A stretch of DNA of 64,000 nucleotides from positions 124,001 to 188,000 of the forward strand of contig SNVD02013571.1 in the NCBI GenBank assembly GCA_013180625.2. Reading direction: 5' to 3'. The stretch is from Boswellia sacra. Its lineage: Eukaryota; Streptophyta; Magnoliopsida; Sapindales; Burseraceae. Below the pieces are notes generated by a model. The model saw nothing but the letters and a program-made list of their open reading frames with translations, made no database searches and was not told where the DNA came from. How positions within the stretch are numbered: the stretch's first letter is position 1; every line of letters begins with the position of its first letter. A program made the translations under genes and the position numbers. Shown one piece after another: positions 50,052-63,846 of this stretch.

Positions 50052-53000
50052 CATTAAACATATGCAAAACTAAAAATAAATAAATAAATAAATAGTATAC
50101 GAATTTAATTGCTTTAGATTATATTAGACATACTAAATTATATAATCTACGGCTAATCACATTTAAATTTAAACACAAAGTTCAGTACTTTATAATTCAG
50201 ATTACATAGATAAAAAATTGAACTATAAAAAAATTCATACTTGTCACTCTCTTTACTAATTTTTTAAAAAATTAGACCAAATATACATAAACAAATTTAT
50301 CATAATAATAATAATAATCATAAACTAACCTGACTACCGCAACCTAACATACAAGACGTGGCTCCCACTCCACCCCCTTGTTTAAGAATCCACTTGGTTC
50401 AAGCAAAACCATTGCCACCAGCACATTTTGTTGTGAAAAAAATGTGTTTGAAAAACTTTTCAATATATAATCTATTATTGAATCATTTTACTCATTTTAT
50501 AATTTATCAAAAATATAATTCAAATGATGTGAAATTAATATTTAATTATTTTGTTAATGATACGGTGATAAAACAAATGATGAGAAAAATGGTCTCTTGT
50601 AATTAGATCGGTTTCACAAAATTTGGATACTATGACTTTTTGTGACACTGGTTACTCATTGGCGAACATTGTCGAATACTGATCAAACTGAGTCATAACA
50701 TACAAATTTTTAAAAATTGATCAATTTTTTACAATCCATACTTAAATTTCGAGCATATTTCATATTTTACTTTGATGTTAGCCCACTTTGTTAAGTTTAA
50801 TTGTTCTAAACTAACAAGGGACGTGACGTGTGTCGCTTTATTGAATCATGAATGGCTGATACAATTTTGTTAACCGCAAAGAGTGTGAACAAATTTGCTC
50901 GAGACAACTCAAATATCCACATTAACCCCTATGGTTAAAACGAAACACATCAAGCAGCAATATCGCTAATGTCATGCAAATATCAATCAAGGTACCTCCA
51001 CTATCTGACATTCTATTCTATTATTTTCGATCTAGTGTCTGAAAATATCCATAAGAAGTCTAAGTACATACAAAGGATATTTTACTCCAAGATAGAGACT
51101 GTAGATTTTTATTTAGTATGTACAATACAACGGATATTTACGAATGAAAAGGGTCACCTAGATTTGTAACCGTAATATGGCCCTTTGCTTTTCTTGTTAA
51201 TAATTGTTCTGATACATTTTAAAGTATCACTCAAAATATAGTATAACATCTATAGTATATTAAATTAGTTTATTTTTATTTAAATAAAAATTATTCATCC
51301 ATGTTACATTTATAAGCTACACAAATTGATGCTAAGTTATGGCATAATTGTTACATTATCTATCTTAATTATTCACGTTTGATTGTAAATTTATTATTCC
51401 AACCAAATTACAAGTTTATATGAAAGTATTTTTTTATGTGTATACATTATAAACAAACAAATTTAATAGTATGGTTTCATTCAAAACGACTAATAATACT
51501 CATGAATGTGATAACTTGTATTGATACAGTAAACTTCTCTCAATTTTTTCAATTCTCACAAACTCCACGGACACGTGATCATACTTTAAATCCTCCTGTT
51601 TTCTCTCATTTTCTCTTTTATTCTCTTTATAAAACCAAAAAAAAAAAAATGGTGTAAGTAACTAACTTTTTTTTTTTTTAAAGAAAAAACCCTCCGTGCT
51701 TTTATTAGGTATGTTGATGTTGTCATTAAAAAAAAAAAAAAAATCAAATAGCGAAGAGGTCCACTACCACAATGATAATGAAAATAATAGCTTAGGTATA
51801 GTGATAAATATCAGGTCACCGTGTCATATATTCCTCTCTTCTGCCCCTTCTCCACGTAGCAAATATTTTGTCTATATATGAAATCTCAATTTAGTTTAAT
51901 ATAATTTATGGTGTCAAATAATAAAAAATCAACATCACGATAATTTATTATGCTGATCTGCCCCTTGCTGTGATGATGGGTCGTGGATTTGGTGGCATTA
52001 CTAGGTTTTTCAATTTTTTTTATTTTAATTATTTAGTTTTGAATTGCAATAGTAATTATTTTATATATAATTCTTATTTTATGTCTTTTTAGCCTAATTG
52101 TTAATGACAATTGTCAGTGAATGGGAAATAACAAACTTTAGAAACATTTAAAGAAAAATTAAAATGACCAAAAACAATTCGAAATGATAGGCCGAATCTT
52201 GAGGCTAGTTACTAACATGAGCCCAATATAAAATATTGTAAATAAAATTATTCCTTAAACACATTCCACTTTTAAAGAATTTTAACCACAAAAAATTTAT
52301 TAATGATCATTAAATAGATTATCGAAGGATACAATGATCGATATAATAACTTTCTATCACATAGTACAATTTGAAATATTTACCGGTAATACTATTTATA
52401 TAATACTATTCAGGTAAACTATCCAAACAATTTGACATATTTATGAATAGCCTTACTCTTATAAATGATTCATATAATTCGAGAATAATATCACTCAATA
52501 CTATACTTACAAAATTTACAAATAAAATTTATCTACAAAGTTAATCACTCATTCAATATCACTCACTTACCAGCATTTAATGCATTAATTTTTTTGTATT
52601 TATCTTTTGATTGCTTTATATTACGTCAATTTTATATACAAATTTTATATATATATTATCATCACTCATTTGTGATAAAATACATAAATATTCAACATTA
52701 AGAACATTTCATTCAATGTCACTAACATTCCCCTTTTAAGAGTTTGGTTCAATCAAAGAAATGTTGACGAAGGTTAATGGGCCACAATAATAATGCGGAG
52801 CAGTCGGTGAACATTTATTTAATTAAAGAAGCCAGTAAGTTTCAGCAAACAGAAAAATTCTGAGATAACACGAAAGATAAGTTAAAGAACCCCATAGTCC
52901 CCATGGTTTGAATAGTAACATGAACACCCCAATTGAGAGCTCTTAAAAAAAAAAAAAAACATTAACAACAAATCTCGCCCATTTTTCTTTCTTATAATAA

Positions 53001-53385
53001 TTTGAATAGTCTAAAAAGACTAGACTAGACTTTCTTTTACAGTATTAAAAATGGTCTTTTTTTTAATTTTTAAGGAAATTATTTAAAATTAATTTCGAAA
53101 GAACTCCTAGATTATCCTTACAATGATTGATTTAAAACCATAATAATAAACAAATAAATAAATGTAACCCTAATTAATTGATCGATTTCAATTAAAATCG
53201 AGTAGCCAATAATTATAAAAAAAAGGAGACAAGGAAATTAATTTATAAAAAAAATGATTACTATTATTTATTGCAAAGAGAAGAGAACCCAAATCCAGAT
53301 GATGGTTATGGGGATAGTAAGTTTGATGACAATATAATAGAATTTACAAGAAAATGATTACAAATGGGAAGAAATGGGATGGAGT
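50052..53385. other. intergenic, AT-rich
   Basis: No gene supported. Many A/T tracts; short open frames on both strands lack domains, splice logic and coding bias. I see no clear transposon ends here. Confidence 0.6.
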
Positions 53386-53586
53386 CTACCTCGAAAAGTG
53401 GATAATGGAACGGAAGAGTCGAGAAAAGGCGAGACGAATGCGAGGATAGGCTCTGAGAGTGTACAAGGCGGTCTGGCGGAGGAGGTCCTCGACGGTCTCC
53501 ACGAACAGGTTGAGGCTGCGGATTGGAGGGATGTAGAGAGTCAAAGGCACAGCCGAGAAGGCCACGGCGAAGAACAATTGCAGCAT
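53386..53586 (-). CDS. small conserved plant protein, 66 aa, unknown function
   Basis: A single-exon frame of 66 residues. The N-terminal half is hydrophobic (MLQLFFAVAFSAVPLTLYIPP), like a signal anchor, followed by the polar helix SLNLFVETVEDLLRQTALYTLRAYPRIR and a basic end. I recall near-identical short proteins annotated as hypothetical in many flowering plants, always starting MLQLFFAVAFSAVPLTLY, but no function is known to me. A TATA-like box about 180 bp upstream on this strand and a purine/pyrimidine-rich leader support a real transcript. A small single-span membrane or organelle-membrane protein is the most one can infer. The overlapping plus frame at 53374-53673 and the longer minus frame at 53306-53620 are shadows. 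Confidence 0.7.
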   Translation of the reverse strand: MLQLFFAVAFSAVPLTLYIPPIRSLNLFVETVEDLLRQTALYTLRAYPRIRLAFSRLFRSIIHFSR

Positions 53587-53761
53587 CTGATATATAATTT
53601 AATAATAAATATAAAAACAAAGGAAAGGATTGTAGATTTGGAGGGGAGAGAGATGATTGGCTTCTGCTCTTAGACTCAAGACAGACAGTAGAGAGAGATG
53701 ATGGGAGAGCCTTTTGATTTAGATTTAGATTCAGATTTAGAGATTTGGATACATCTCTTTC

Positions 53762-53771
53762 CTTTATATGC
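53762..53771 (-). promoter_or_regulatory. TATA box of the 66-aa protein gene
   Basis: Read on the minus strand: gcatataaagg, about 180 bp before the start codon at 53586. The intervening sequence is a purine- and T-rich leader with few ATGs. Confidence 0.45.
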
Positions 53772-56005
53772 CTACTCCTTCCTTTCTATCTCTCACATCC
53801 TTTTTTGTTTTAAATTTTTTAAAAATATTCTAATTTTTGTTTTATCAAAACAATTTCGTCAAATTTAATTACTTTTACTTTGACTTTCGTATTTTCCTTT
53901 TCATATTATTATTTTATCAAATGAAAATGATTCTTTTTTTTTTCAAATCACTTCTATATATGTGGGATATGGAATTAAAATCATAAATTATAGAGTTAAA
54001 TAATTCTTATTAAGAAATATGATGAGACAATTACATAATAACTTGAAGTTAATTGTATAGGTTGACAAAAAAAAATTTATACGTGTAACATCAAATAAAA
54101 TTACATAAATAAACAAGTTTCGCTTATCCAATAAGAATAAGACAAAGAGTAAAATATAAATGAAAGTCAAAAACCAAGGGAAAAAAGGGAGGCTGCTCTC
54201 CAATACTAATACCATCCTCAGTCACATTGTTTACTGAATTGATATCGTCTGTCACTCTTTTGAATTTTTCATCAAATAAACTTCTATTTATCTCAACAAT
54301 ATTATCAAATAAATCTTTTAAATGATTGATCTGGGGGAATTATTGATTAACGAATAAAAAAAAAAAATTGGAAGTAGAAACCACGGATTGGAAATAATGT
54401 TAGTTTGGGTTGGGGCTTGGAATGGGGTTATCAAAGTCAAAAAATACTGTCCGTTCAAAACCGCTAGCTGGAAAACGTCCGTCCCATCATTGGAATGAAC
54501 TCTACACTGAAATAGAAATTTTTAGATGAATAATTCACTGCGCCTACCAAACACTTATTTATTAATCTCTTTATTAGACCAATTGATTTTTTAAATTTTA
54601 CTTTCTGTTTTGGGACTTCATTATAAAGCGTAATAAAACAATCTTCATTCACACACAGTTTTGTTTTGCTAAGAATCAACCCTATTTTTATAATCCTTTA
54701 TTTTAATTCATATAAACAAAATTCGCACACGACATGCCCTAGAATTGGCCGACCCTTATCTTGTTACTTTTAATCATTTTTTACTAGTTAATGGAACTTC
54801 ATATTTTCAAAGAAAATAGATTTCTCACTACCAAACCTCTTTTAGCTTATAAATTTTGATAAGGTTTAAAAAATCTAAGAAATGAAAAACTTGTGCCACA
54901 AAGTAGACAAGGTGTTTTTCATATTTTATATTTTCATGTAATTAATCCATCAAAAACTTATTTAATGTTTAAGTAGAGGATTTATCAAGTTACTGGAGTG
55001 ATAACATTATTGACGAGTGTAATTACTTAATAATTCAGATTATTATTTGAAGATAAATATATAGTAATATAACGTGATCTTACCAAATTTTATATAAATC
55101 ATTATTTTATGAGAGTAACATGGTATTAACTAAAATATTCCAGAAACCCAGCGATCAACTAAAAGCAACCAAAAGGCTTTCAATTTCGAGCATTAAATTA
55201 CGGTACTAGGTCAAGAGGAGCGGAAATGGATGGCTCAAAATATTTAAGCGTGGACTTCTGTGCCGTCGAAGACGTGCAAACACTACTACTGCAATAAAAG
55301 AATTATTATCATTATCATTATTTTTTTTTTTCAAAAAAGAATGAGAGTTCAAGCAACCCCAGCAGCTTGTGGTTGATTAATTAATAATTTGTTCTTGACT
55401 CTTGACTTTGAAGGCCTAATTGGGTTTCACTAATGGGTCTCCCTTCCCAACTGGGGAACCAAAAAATCATTTTCATTTTAATTAGTATTCTGACTTCATT
55501 CAAAGCAGCTTTAACCAGATCAAAGATCTTCGTGATTGTCTACTATGCGATTTTTTTCATCGAACATGGTACACAATAGCTTATAACGCATGCTATATTC
55601 AAGCTAAGTTGCCGTTAAATCTTTTGTGTCCTTACCAAGTAATTGGACAATTGGATTAGACGAAATTCCTCGAGACTTCATCAAGCAGAGTGGCTCTCAC
55701 AAGAAGCAAATTCCAAAATGGCTTTGAATTATGCAAATGACGTTTAAGTATACACATTCACATGACAAATGTGACAGGTAAAAGGTAATCTATCTTTCTA
55801 ATTGTCATTCTTGTTTGATAGCTTTACTATCCCTCCAATCTAGCCACCTCATTCCAAAACTGAAAAGCATCTAACTAAACATTAAATCATTTTTTCCCCT
55901 TATACGTGAGGCAATTACTGTACATATATTTAGTAAGACTCAAAATGCACAGATGGTGAAGCAGACGATAGTTGTATGTTCTATGCAACAGGAGTGATGA
56001 AGAGC
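53772..56005. other. intergenic, AT-rich
   Basis: No gene supported. The final part contains the 3' UTR of the ARM-repeat gene, whose stop codon is at 56006. Confidence 0.55.
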
Positions 56006-59000
56006 TTAGGTAATTGTAATGGATGCCAGCAACTTTTGACACACTTGTCTTAGGTTGAGTGAAGGATCCGTTGAAGATAATCTTGAAAGTACAGATCTCG
56101 CTTCAAGAAGACCACCCGATATACTCTCCAAAATAGAATCTTCACTGGCCATAAGGCTTGCCATTAGCTTTGCACCAGCCAATCTTTCCTGGTGAAGAAT
56201 GAAAAACCAACCAAAAGCATGAGGTATTTTATTTTTTAAAAGATATTCTCCCTATGTTTCATTCACTGCATCTAATTCCTCGTCAGCAATACAAAAATTG
56301 AGCTTAGTCGGCAAGTAAATCAGAAAACTTAGATACGTGGTTTCTATGTCCATTACGGATTTGTCCAACTTATGCATATTGGATAAGAAAAAGAGTAACA
56401 GATTAAGATATTTAATAATATGGAATTGAGCAAAATTAGGTTCTAATACCTGCTCCGACCCTTTTTCCACAAATTTTAGAGAGAGTTTGAAAAGATCAGA
56501 TGCATAAGGAAGAACTGCAGACTTCAGATGGTACACAGCTGAGAAGAGAACATGGACGCAAGCAGCTCTAATCTCTGGGTTCTGAATCTCCTACATTTCA
56601 GCCCGCTTAGAATAAGAAAGGATGAATATGTGCTTGACAACCAAAGTCTGTAATATTCGTAACTAGAAGCAAAACGAATCTAATTTATGAACTTGTAAAC
56701 ATATTACACCAATGAACCTAAAAAGCAAAATACCTCAGCAGAACAAATGAGAAGAGGAATAACTTTTTTAGCAAAGGATTTCTTCCTAGAGTCTGAGATC
56801 TTCTGGCAAGCACTAATGAGAACATTAACCATGCAAAGACGAAATGAGAGTGGCAATGGTGCCTCTGATGCACAATTTTCACAACCCAAATTGGAGCTAG
56901 AAATGACTTCATTTTTATCATGCACTATATGATGGATTACATATGAAAGGACAGAGATTCTTGGAACAGCATCGCCTGCAATTTCAACAACAGAGGTCAC
57001 ACGTGCCCAGCCACAAAACAATTGTCCATGTGGAGGATAAGATACCGAGCGGGATTACCACTATATCTGCCAATGTTCTTTGTCACTTTAAACGATTCAG
57101 GGGATTGCAGTTCAGCACAAATCATCAGCGCCAAACAATCAATGCAACCATGTTGAGCCTTATAAACTGGGAGAAGGAAAAAGATCTTCAGCGACAAACT
57201 TAAATAGCAATAGATATGTAGAAATTCAGGAAATGTAAATTAGTTGCACACCTTCATCCTTATCTGCAGAAGGCCATAACAGAATTGTTTCTAATGTGTT
57301 CCTAATTTCAGGCATTGCAGGATGCAAAACTGAATCCTTGCCTCTAACCTAGACACGAAATAAGCCTTTCCATTAGCTGAAGTTTAACAGAGCAGATGAT
57401 GCTTAGACTTGTGAACAATAAGAAAGGTAGAAGCCTTGCAATGAGATAACAAGGAAATATATGATGACACAGAAAGAAAATTACCACAACAGAAGTACAG
57501 ACTGAAAATAAACAAGCTTTTATCTTTAATACATCCTGAGAACCTGCAGCATGTTGCAATTGAGCAGAAGCAGTTGGAAGTAACACCTACAGAATCCAAA
57601 GGAAGCAGTTAAGGTTAAATCGCTGATATGAAAAGTAAGGGAACATAATCATTTTAGGCAAAACTGTTAAGGATTGAGAATGCCACAAGCCTCGAACCAT
57701 ACATTAAAATGACTAAAATACTTTATGTTCTTTTAACTATATCATCATGTAGAAAGTATGCTTTAGCGCACTTCCATCTTTCAGCATGGAATGAACTTTG
57801 ATGATGCAAATGACATGATCCAAATGAAATACTGGAATTCCAATACAGATAATAAAGCACGAAAAGTAGATAATAAAATCATGCTAAGATCATTTCCCAA
57901 AAGGTATGCTCCTACATAAAATGCACCCTTGCATAAGGATCTCATGCAACTAGTACAATAACTGATAATTTTACAAACAAGAGAATAGAGGAACAAAAAG
58001 AATTCTTCCATTCTTCTGTAAACCCATTTTTACCACGAATGTGTAAAGTCGAGAAGCAGAAACTACATTTGCACCACATAAATCTCATATTGTTAAGAGA
58101 GTTTGAGTCATAAAATATGTGCACTCAAACGCATTCTGACAGATTAGTAAGGCTACCACCAGCATATATCTTCAAAAGGGAAGTTCATATTTTGAATCCT
58201 CAGAAGGGGAGAACTCTGATAAAGGAAACTCCAACCCAACCTTGTCTAAGTTACTGATAACTCTAAGACCTCTTTTGCAACATAAAATCCCAGACACATA
58301 GAAACAACTAAACTAAGCCATTCTGAAAAATACCAAGGAAGATGAACTAATAACAAATAAGTTCAGGAGAAGGCACCGTTATATACCTGAGGACGAATGC
58401 GCCCACAAAGCTCAGCCGCAAGTTTCCGCACATCTTCAAATTCAAACTTAGAGAATGCCCTGCAATTAAGACACAGTAAAAACATCTAAAAATCACTCAG
58501 TTAAATGAAGCCTTGACAAAGCTTATGCTTGTATGTCAACCTGTTCAGAAGGCAAGCCGCAATACATTCATGATCAATGATGTTCATATTCCCACCTGAA
58601 AAGAGAGAGAGAGAGAGAGAAGTGCACATAAGTCATATTCACCAAGATTAAAAAAAGGCTAATAATGCTATTTTAATCAATGCACTGACCATCATCGGTT
58701 AAAATGCCACCATTTCTAGTAGAAGTGACAAGCAAAATAAATCCAGAATCATTGCCAAGTGCTGATTCAGATACAAGGAAACATAACCTAACTTACCCCA
58801 TTATAATGCTTGAGGGGCACAGTAGTCTCACTACATAAATTAATAATGTAGAAAAAAAAAAAACTACAATAATAAAGAAAAAAAAAAGATAATATTAGCA
58901 ACAAGCCAAAAAACTTCAGTGATATTTGACTAGCATTCCTACTAACACAAGACTTTACATGACTGTAACGGCACCTGTCTCCTACCAGTACAGACATACA

Positions 59001-61668
59001 AAACAAGCAGAAATGCTATCAATGCACAGATTCTCAATTGAAGGCAAAATCTAATAGGTTGACAACTAATAAGGAATTTCACTTTTCACAAAGGTCAATT
59101 CCTGCAGATGTATTATGCAAGATGTTCATTTGAACTTATTAGAAATAATATTTTCAAAAGACACAAAGCATCTACCCCAATAGATTTTATACTTAAGCCA
59201 AGTTTCTCAACTATTAACTACATAATTGACACAGTAAAAAATTGGATTTGTATAAAGAGGGGTAAAGGAGAAGAATTTAGAAAATTTAAGAAAATTCATA
59301 CCACACACAGATTTTTCACTGAGATGTTGACCATACATGATATACGAATTGAGATCATCAAAAACTCTCAGTGGAAGGAGCTTAATTATGAGTAATGGGC
59401 ACAGGCGTTCAAACAGAGATTGCTGCATTTGGACAGACTCATCACTTGTATGGGTTCTACATTCCCATTTAGAGACGCTTTCATCAATCCTAAAAAAAAA
59501 AAAAAAAAAAAAACAGAATGATCAGAGTGCACTACAATTTGCAAAAAAGGAAAGAGATTATATTATTTAAGTTCATAGTTTCTTATGGTTATACTCTTTT
59601 AAAGTAATTTAAAAAAAAAAAAAGAGTTGAAATATCATTGTACGAGTCCACAGACCAGATATTGTAATCTGTTAAAAAACCACTTCATCTAAAAACTTAA
59701 TGTATAGGTGTCAGCTTAACTATAGCATTTAAAGTTGTTGGTCTAAACCTAAATATTATATTTAACCTATAACACGCTCGCTTTCGTACAAGGACCTCAT
59801 GTTTACTTATATGTATACCGAATCTCACAAGCCTCAAGTGGGTCTCACAAGTACAGTCAAACATACCCCACTTAACATATTTTGATTAACATTATTGACA
59901 GACCCCACAAGCCTCGTGTGAATCTTATAAGTAGGTCAAACATAACAAAATTCAATATTTTTAACTTAGGTGTTCAAACATGTGATCATTAAGTCAATTT
60001 GGCTCATGGTACTTTAACGTGACACCCTGCACATGAGATGGCTATTAGAGGCCAAACACCATTATTATGTCTACTTCTACAAAATTATGTTTTCAAGTTA
60101 AGTGGTTTTTATACATAATCTAAAAGAAATCAAGAAATTACATAATCAGGTGTATATCTTGAGTCTCCAAAAATATTTGCACAAATGGTTATCTACACAT
60201 GCTGAATATGAATCCAACATTTGTATAGACAATAGCCAAGTGTTCAATCTACTTAGCTTGCAATTATGGGTTTATGGAACACATAACTCGGCGACAGTGT
60301 ATTTATCAAACTAGAATATTTGAATTAATTTACGTTAATAATCCAAATGAAAAACATGAGACAAGCTAATGCAGTTGAATATATAAAATGAACCATATAG
60401 CGAACTCACTCTTTCTGTCCTTTCATCTGTAATAGAACACGATGGAGGACTACATCTGCAGCATCTGCTAAATGTTCGCTTATACAACTCAAAAACCTGA
60501 CCATAATTGCATTTGATGGTTCTGCAAACATCTTGTCAATCAACGGTCCAACCAAGGAGTTCCAGTCTTGAACCTATAGTTCAGAACACCACCAAGATGA
60601 AAAAAACACCTATAGAAGTAAGTGCTCAACAAGCACAAAATCAGAAGTTCACGCATATTTCAGTGATTAGTTGGGAAGGGATTTTGGGTTATGTTATATA
60701 GTTAGGGTTTCTTTGGTTTGGGATAGGGAAAATCACTGCCTAGTTTGTCTTGCTGTTTTGTACAAAGTTGTTACCCCTACTGTGAATTTTTTCACTCTGT
60801 GGACAAAGAGTCCACTGATATGTGACTCACTTTTATTAATACAAAATTTCAGTTTCTTATAACAAAAATAAATAAGTTTTTATCCCCTTAAGAGTATGAT
60901 TTGGTTGCAAGACTACATTTTCCATCAAATTTCTTCCCAACTCCAATTAGTTGCAGAGGAAACAAGATTCTTGCTTTCATAAGAATTCATCTCCTTTTAC
61001 AGCTTCAACAAATATATATCTAAGGGATTAAATAAATAAATAAATCAATCAAAACTTAAAACTTATTTCACTTTCTCAGAACTTTCAAGAAAGCCAGACA
61101 ACTTTTATCTCGCTTTCACCATTTCAGAGAACACAAAAAGCAAATTAAGCTGATAGAAAGATTACAAAGTAGTGATTATTTATGCATTGTTCTTTTATTA
61201 TTATTATTATTGCAGTTTCACATTGTGTTTAATCAATTTTTTTATTATTTTTAGAAACACTTTGGACCAGGGCATGAGACAACACCTATGTGCATATGTA
61301 CACACATCATATTCCAATTTCTTGCTGTAAGCTTTGCATTGTTGTTACTGTGTAATTACCACTATACCTATATCTATACTTCATTAGTGCACAGTATTTC
61401 AATGCATCATAAGAGGGAAGATAATAATAGAAAATACACTCCTGTAGTAGATAAACCACTCTTACACTTTCAGACCACTGAGGGATCAGCATAAGCAGTT
61501 GATCATTATCCAACTTTGATCCTGTCAGGTGTTATGACAAGATAAGCATGCATCAGTAGTGTCTTAAACAAAAAGAATGATGAAACAAGTTAGGGTTGAA
61601 ATGAATGTAACACAGTTCAAAAAACATTGACATTCATTCAAAATCCAAATTGTAAAATGTATGTAATA

Positions 61669-61712
<44 letters not shown>

Positions 61713-63846
61713 TTAATGAATGGATTCAACTTATCAGATAGAAATGTCAGTAAACAATAGAAAACCCGACAGAAAATTCATAAGTATCCAATACGTAAGA
61801 AGCAAATCAGTAAGAATCCCTAGCTCTTTCATACTCTGGAGTATCAGTAAGACAATAAATTCCAGATGGCACTAATAGTGTATTGAAATGGTGGAAGTAT
61901 ATACCATAGACATAGAAAGTCATGCATCAATTGTAGGGAAAATTTTGTATGGAGAACTCAGTACAATTAAAGTGAGAATCCCAAGTCATTGGACTGGTAA
62001 TAACTATAGCATCAAAAAAGCAAGACTTATACCGTCTCTTGTATATCCTGCAGTTACTGGAAGATCTAGGCTTTTGCTGAGATTGCTGCAAGCAAAAGAA
62101 AGGAGAAAAGCAGGAACAGTAAGCATGTTAAGATTCTAACAGCATAACTGAGAATCAGAAGTTTGCAACCTATATTAAAATTCCTGGAGAAAGAACATCT
62201 CATAATATTTTCCTGAATGCTTGTATTCTATGGAATGGGGAAAAAGACAAAAGGGAGAAAGATACCTAAGGCAGTCAAGTAGCATACATATAACTTCGTA
62301 TTTTTGGTTATGATATTTGAGCATCCCAACACAGGCAACACTAGCAGAAGACTTTATGTTTTCATCAGATGAGTAAACAAGACGAACTAGTGCAGGCAGT
62401 GTTAATGATGGATCTGCAGTAAAAATATCAATAACTAAGCAAAGCAAAATGCTGCAATCAAATCATGACCATTTTACCGAAAGAAAACCACAAAATTGTC
62501 TTCTGCAAGGTCGTATTACCCATCTTCATTCATCAATTCTTCCAAAAAAAAAATTTAGAAAACAGTAAAAAATAATAATAATAAATAAAAAGAGCAGTTG
62601 GCCAGGGATATTGTTTCAGAACAAACAATTAGGAGCAAAAGAGACAAAGGACATGACACGGCTTAGGAGATAATAATAAAATAAAAATAAAAGCAATTCT
62701 TAGAAGCCCGTTAAAATATTTCTTCAGTAAGCCAGAAAATGTGTTACTGCATACTGGAAGTAAAAAAAGGGAAATCCCTCAACAAAACAACCTGTTCCTT
62801 TAAACATAATTATCCCTTCATGCCTCCTCGGAGGAAAAATTAAGAATATATGCAATGTGCATTTTTCCAGAACCCAACACTTGTAATGTTCATTTACAAA
62901 TCAAAATTTATTACTGAAATTTCATCAATTAGTTGTAACAAGTTGATACATCTGTTTCGGTAATTTCAATCAGTAATTTGAATTCATAGCATGAGTTTAC
63001 AGATGAAGTTCACTGTGTTCTCCAAGGTAAAAATGTATTCATCATGTTTATCCCTGGGGACTGATATCAAATTACCAAATGCCAAAAGTTGCATACAACA
63101 AAGACACTGAGAGCCTGTTAAGGCTTAAAGATAATATCAAGACTAACCAATCATTGGAATTAAATTCAATGTCTGTTCACGAATTACAGTTTCTTCATCT
63201 CCAAGAAGCTCTAGCAAATGGTTTGCTATATCTTGCCTGCGATGGTCATAAGAATTGGATTTATGAAGAGACCAATAAAAATTTGATCATCAAGGGCCAA
63301 AAAGGTGAAAGCATCAAGTAACTAGAAAATGCTAACAGCTGTAAAGAAGTCTTATACCATGCCAAATGAGAATTTGCATTAACTAAGTGTGATGATATGT
63401 GAACGAGTTCTGATAAAACATCAAGAGCATTCCTTCTTCGTATAACATTTCCAGAAGTCAGGCGTTTAAGAATTTCTTGCAGGCAGTGACCATCAGCACT
63501 CCTGGTAAGCCATTTACCAAAATCAGGTTTAACCCAAACTTAAGCCATGAGATTACACGTTGATAAAAGTACTAATAGGTGGAGAAATACAGAAATTGTA
63601 CATGGAGCAGTATTCTGCTACGAGCATGGTAACAGCTCTAGCTGCACCATCCCGCTCGTCTAGAAGATGAAGCAGCAATGGTAATAGAGAACCCATCTGT
63701 CTAGACTCAGTAAGACTGCTTCCAGGTGAATTGTTCTTCCAGAAAAGGGCAACTTTAAATATGCAAACAACTACATCTATCACATCTTCATCATGACAGT
63801 GAAGCTTCCCGGAAATAAATGAAAAGAAAGACAAGACGTGAGTAAT
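56006..63846 (-). CDS. ARM/HEAT-repeat protein, 3' part (5' end outside the window)
   Basis: A scaffold-type protein of helical ARM/HEAT repeats; no catalytic motif is seen. Sixteen coding exons, 5' to 3': 63846-63602, 63501-63358, 63236-63148, 62413-62266, 62085-62033, 61521-61466, 60573-60410, 59489-59302, 58595-58541, 58459-58387, 57586-57485, 57348-57252, 57166-57059, 56975-56734, 56590-56450, 56188-56006. All join in frame to 695 residues. Repeat-like helices are clear in LPLLLHLLDERDGAARAVTM, DPSLTLPALVRLVYSSDE and NPEIRAACVHVLFSAVYHL. The protein ends LRQVCQKLLASITIT. The first base of the first listed exon follows an AG acceptor, so upstream exons exist beyond 64000. By neighbourhood it is probably the orthologue of At3g57570 (annotated only as ARM repeat superfamily); its role is unknown to me. 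Confidence 0.88.
59700..60100. repeat. repeat-like insert in an ARM-gene intron
   Basis: Two related segments (about 59826-59868 and 59904-59944), each with cacaagcct..gtg, then aagta and gtcaaacata, lie about 78 bp apart in the same orientation. The surrounding stretch differs in composition from the rest of the intron. It may be a fragment of a dispersed element; no ends were fixed. Confidence 0.3.
61672..61707. repeat. (TA)n microsatellite in an ARM-gene intron
   Basis: An almost pure run of alternating A and T in the intron between the coding exons at 62033-62085 and 61466-61521. It could form a cruciform and is likely variable in length. Confidence 0.9.

Noticed and set aside
53306..53620. 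104-aa minus frame and 99-aa plus frame over the 66-aa gene
   Set aside because: Both overlap a shorter frame that has a far more protein-like, recognisable sequence; Pro/Ser/Arg-rich composition marks them as shadows.
54464..54679. 71-aa minus-strand ORF
   Set aside because: Looks mildly protein-like but has no domain, promoter or splice partner and lies in AT-rich DNA; not strong enough to annotate.
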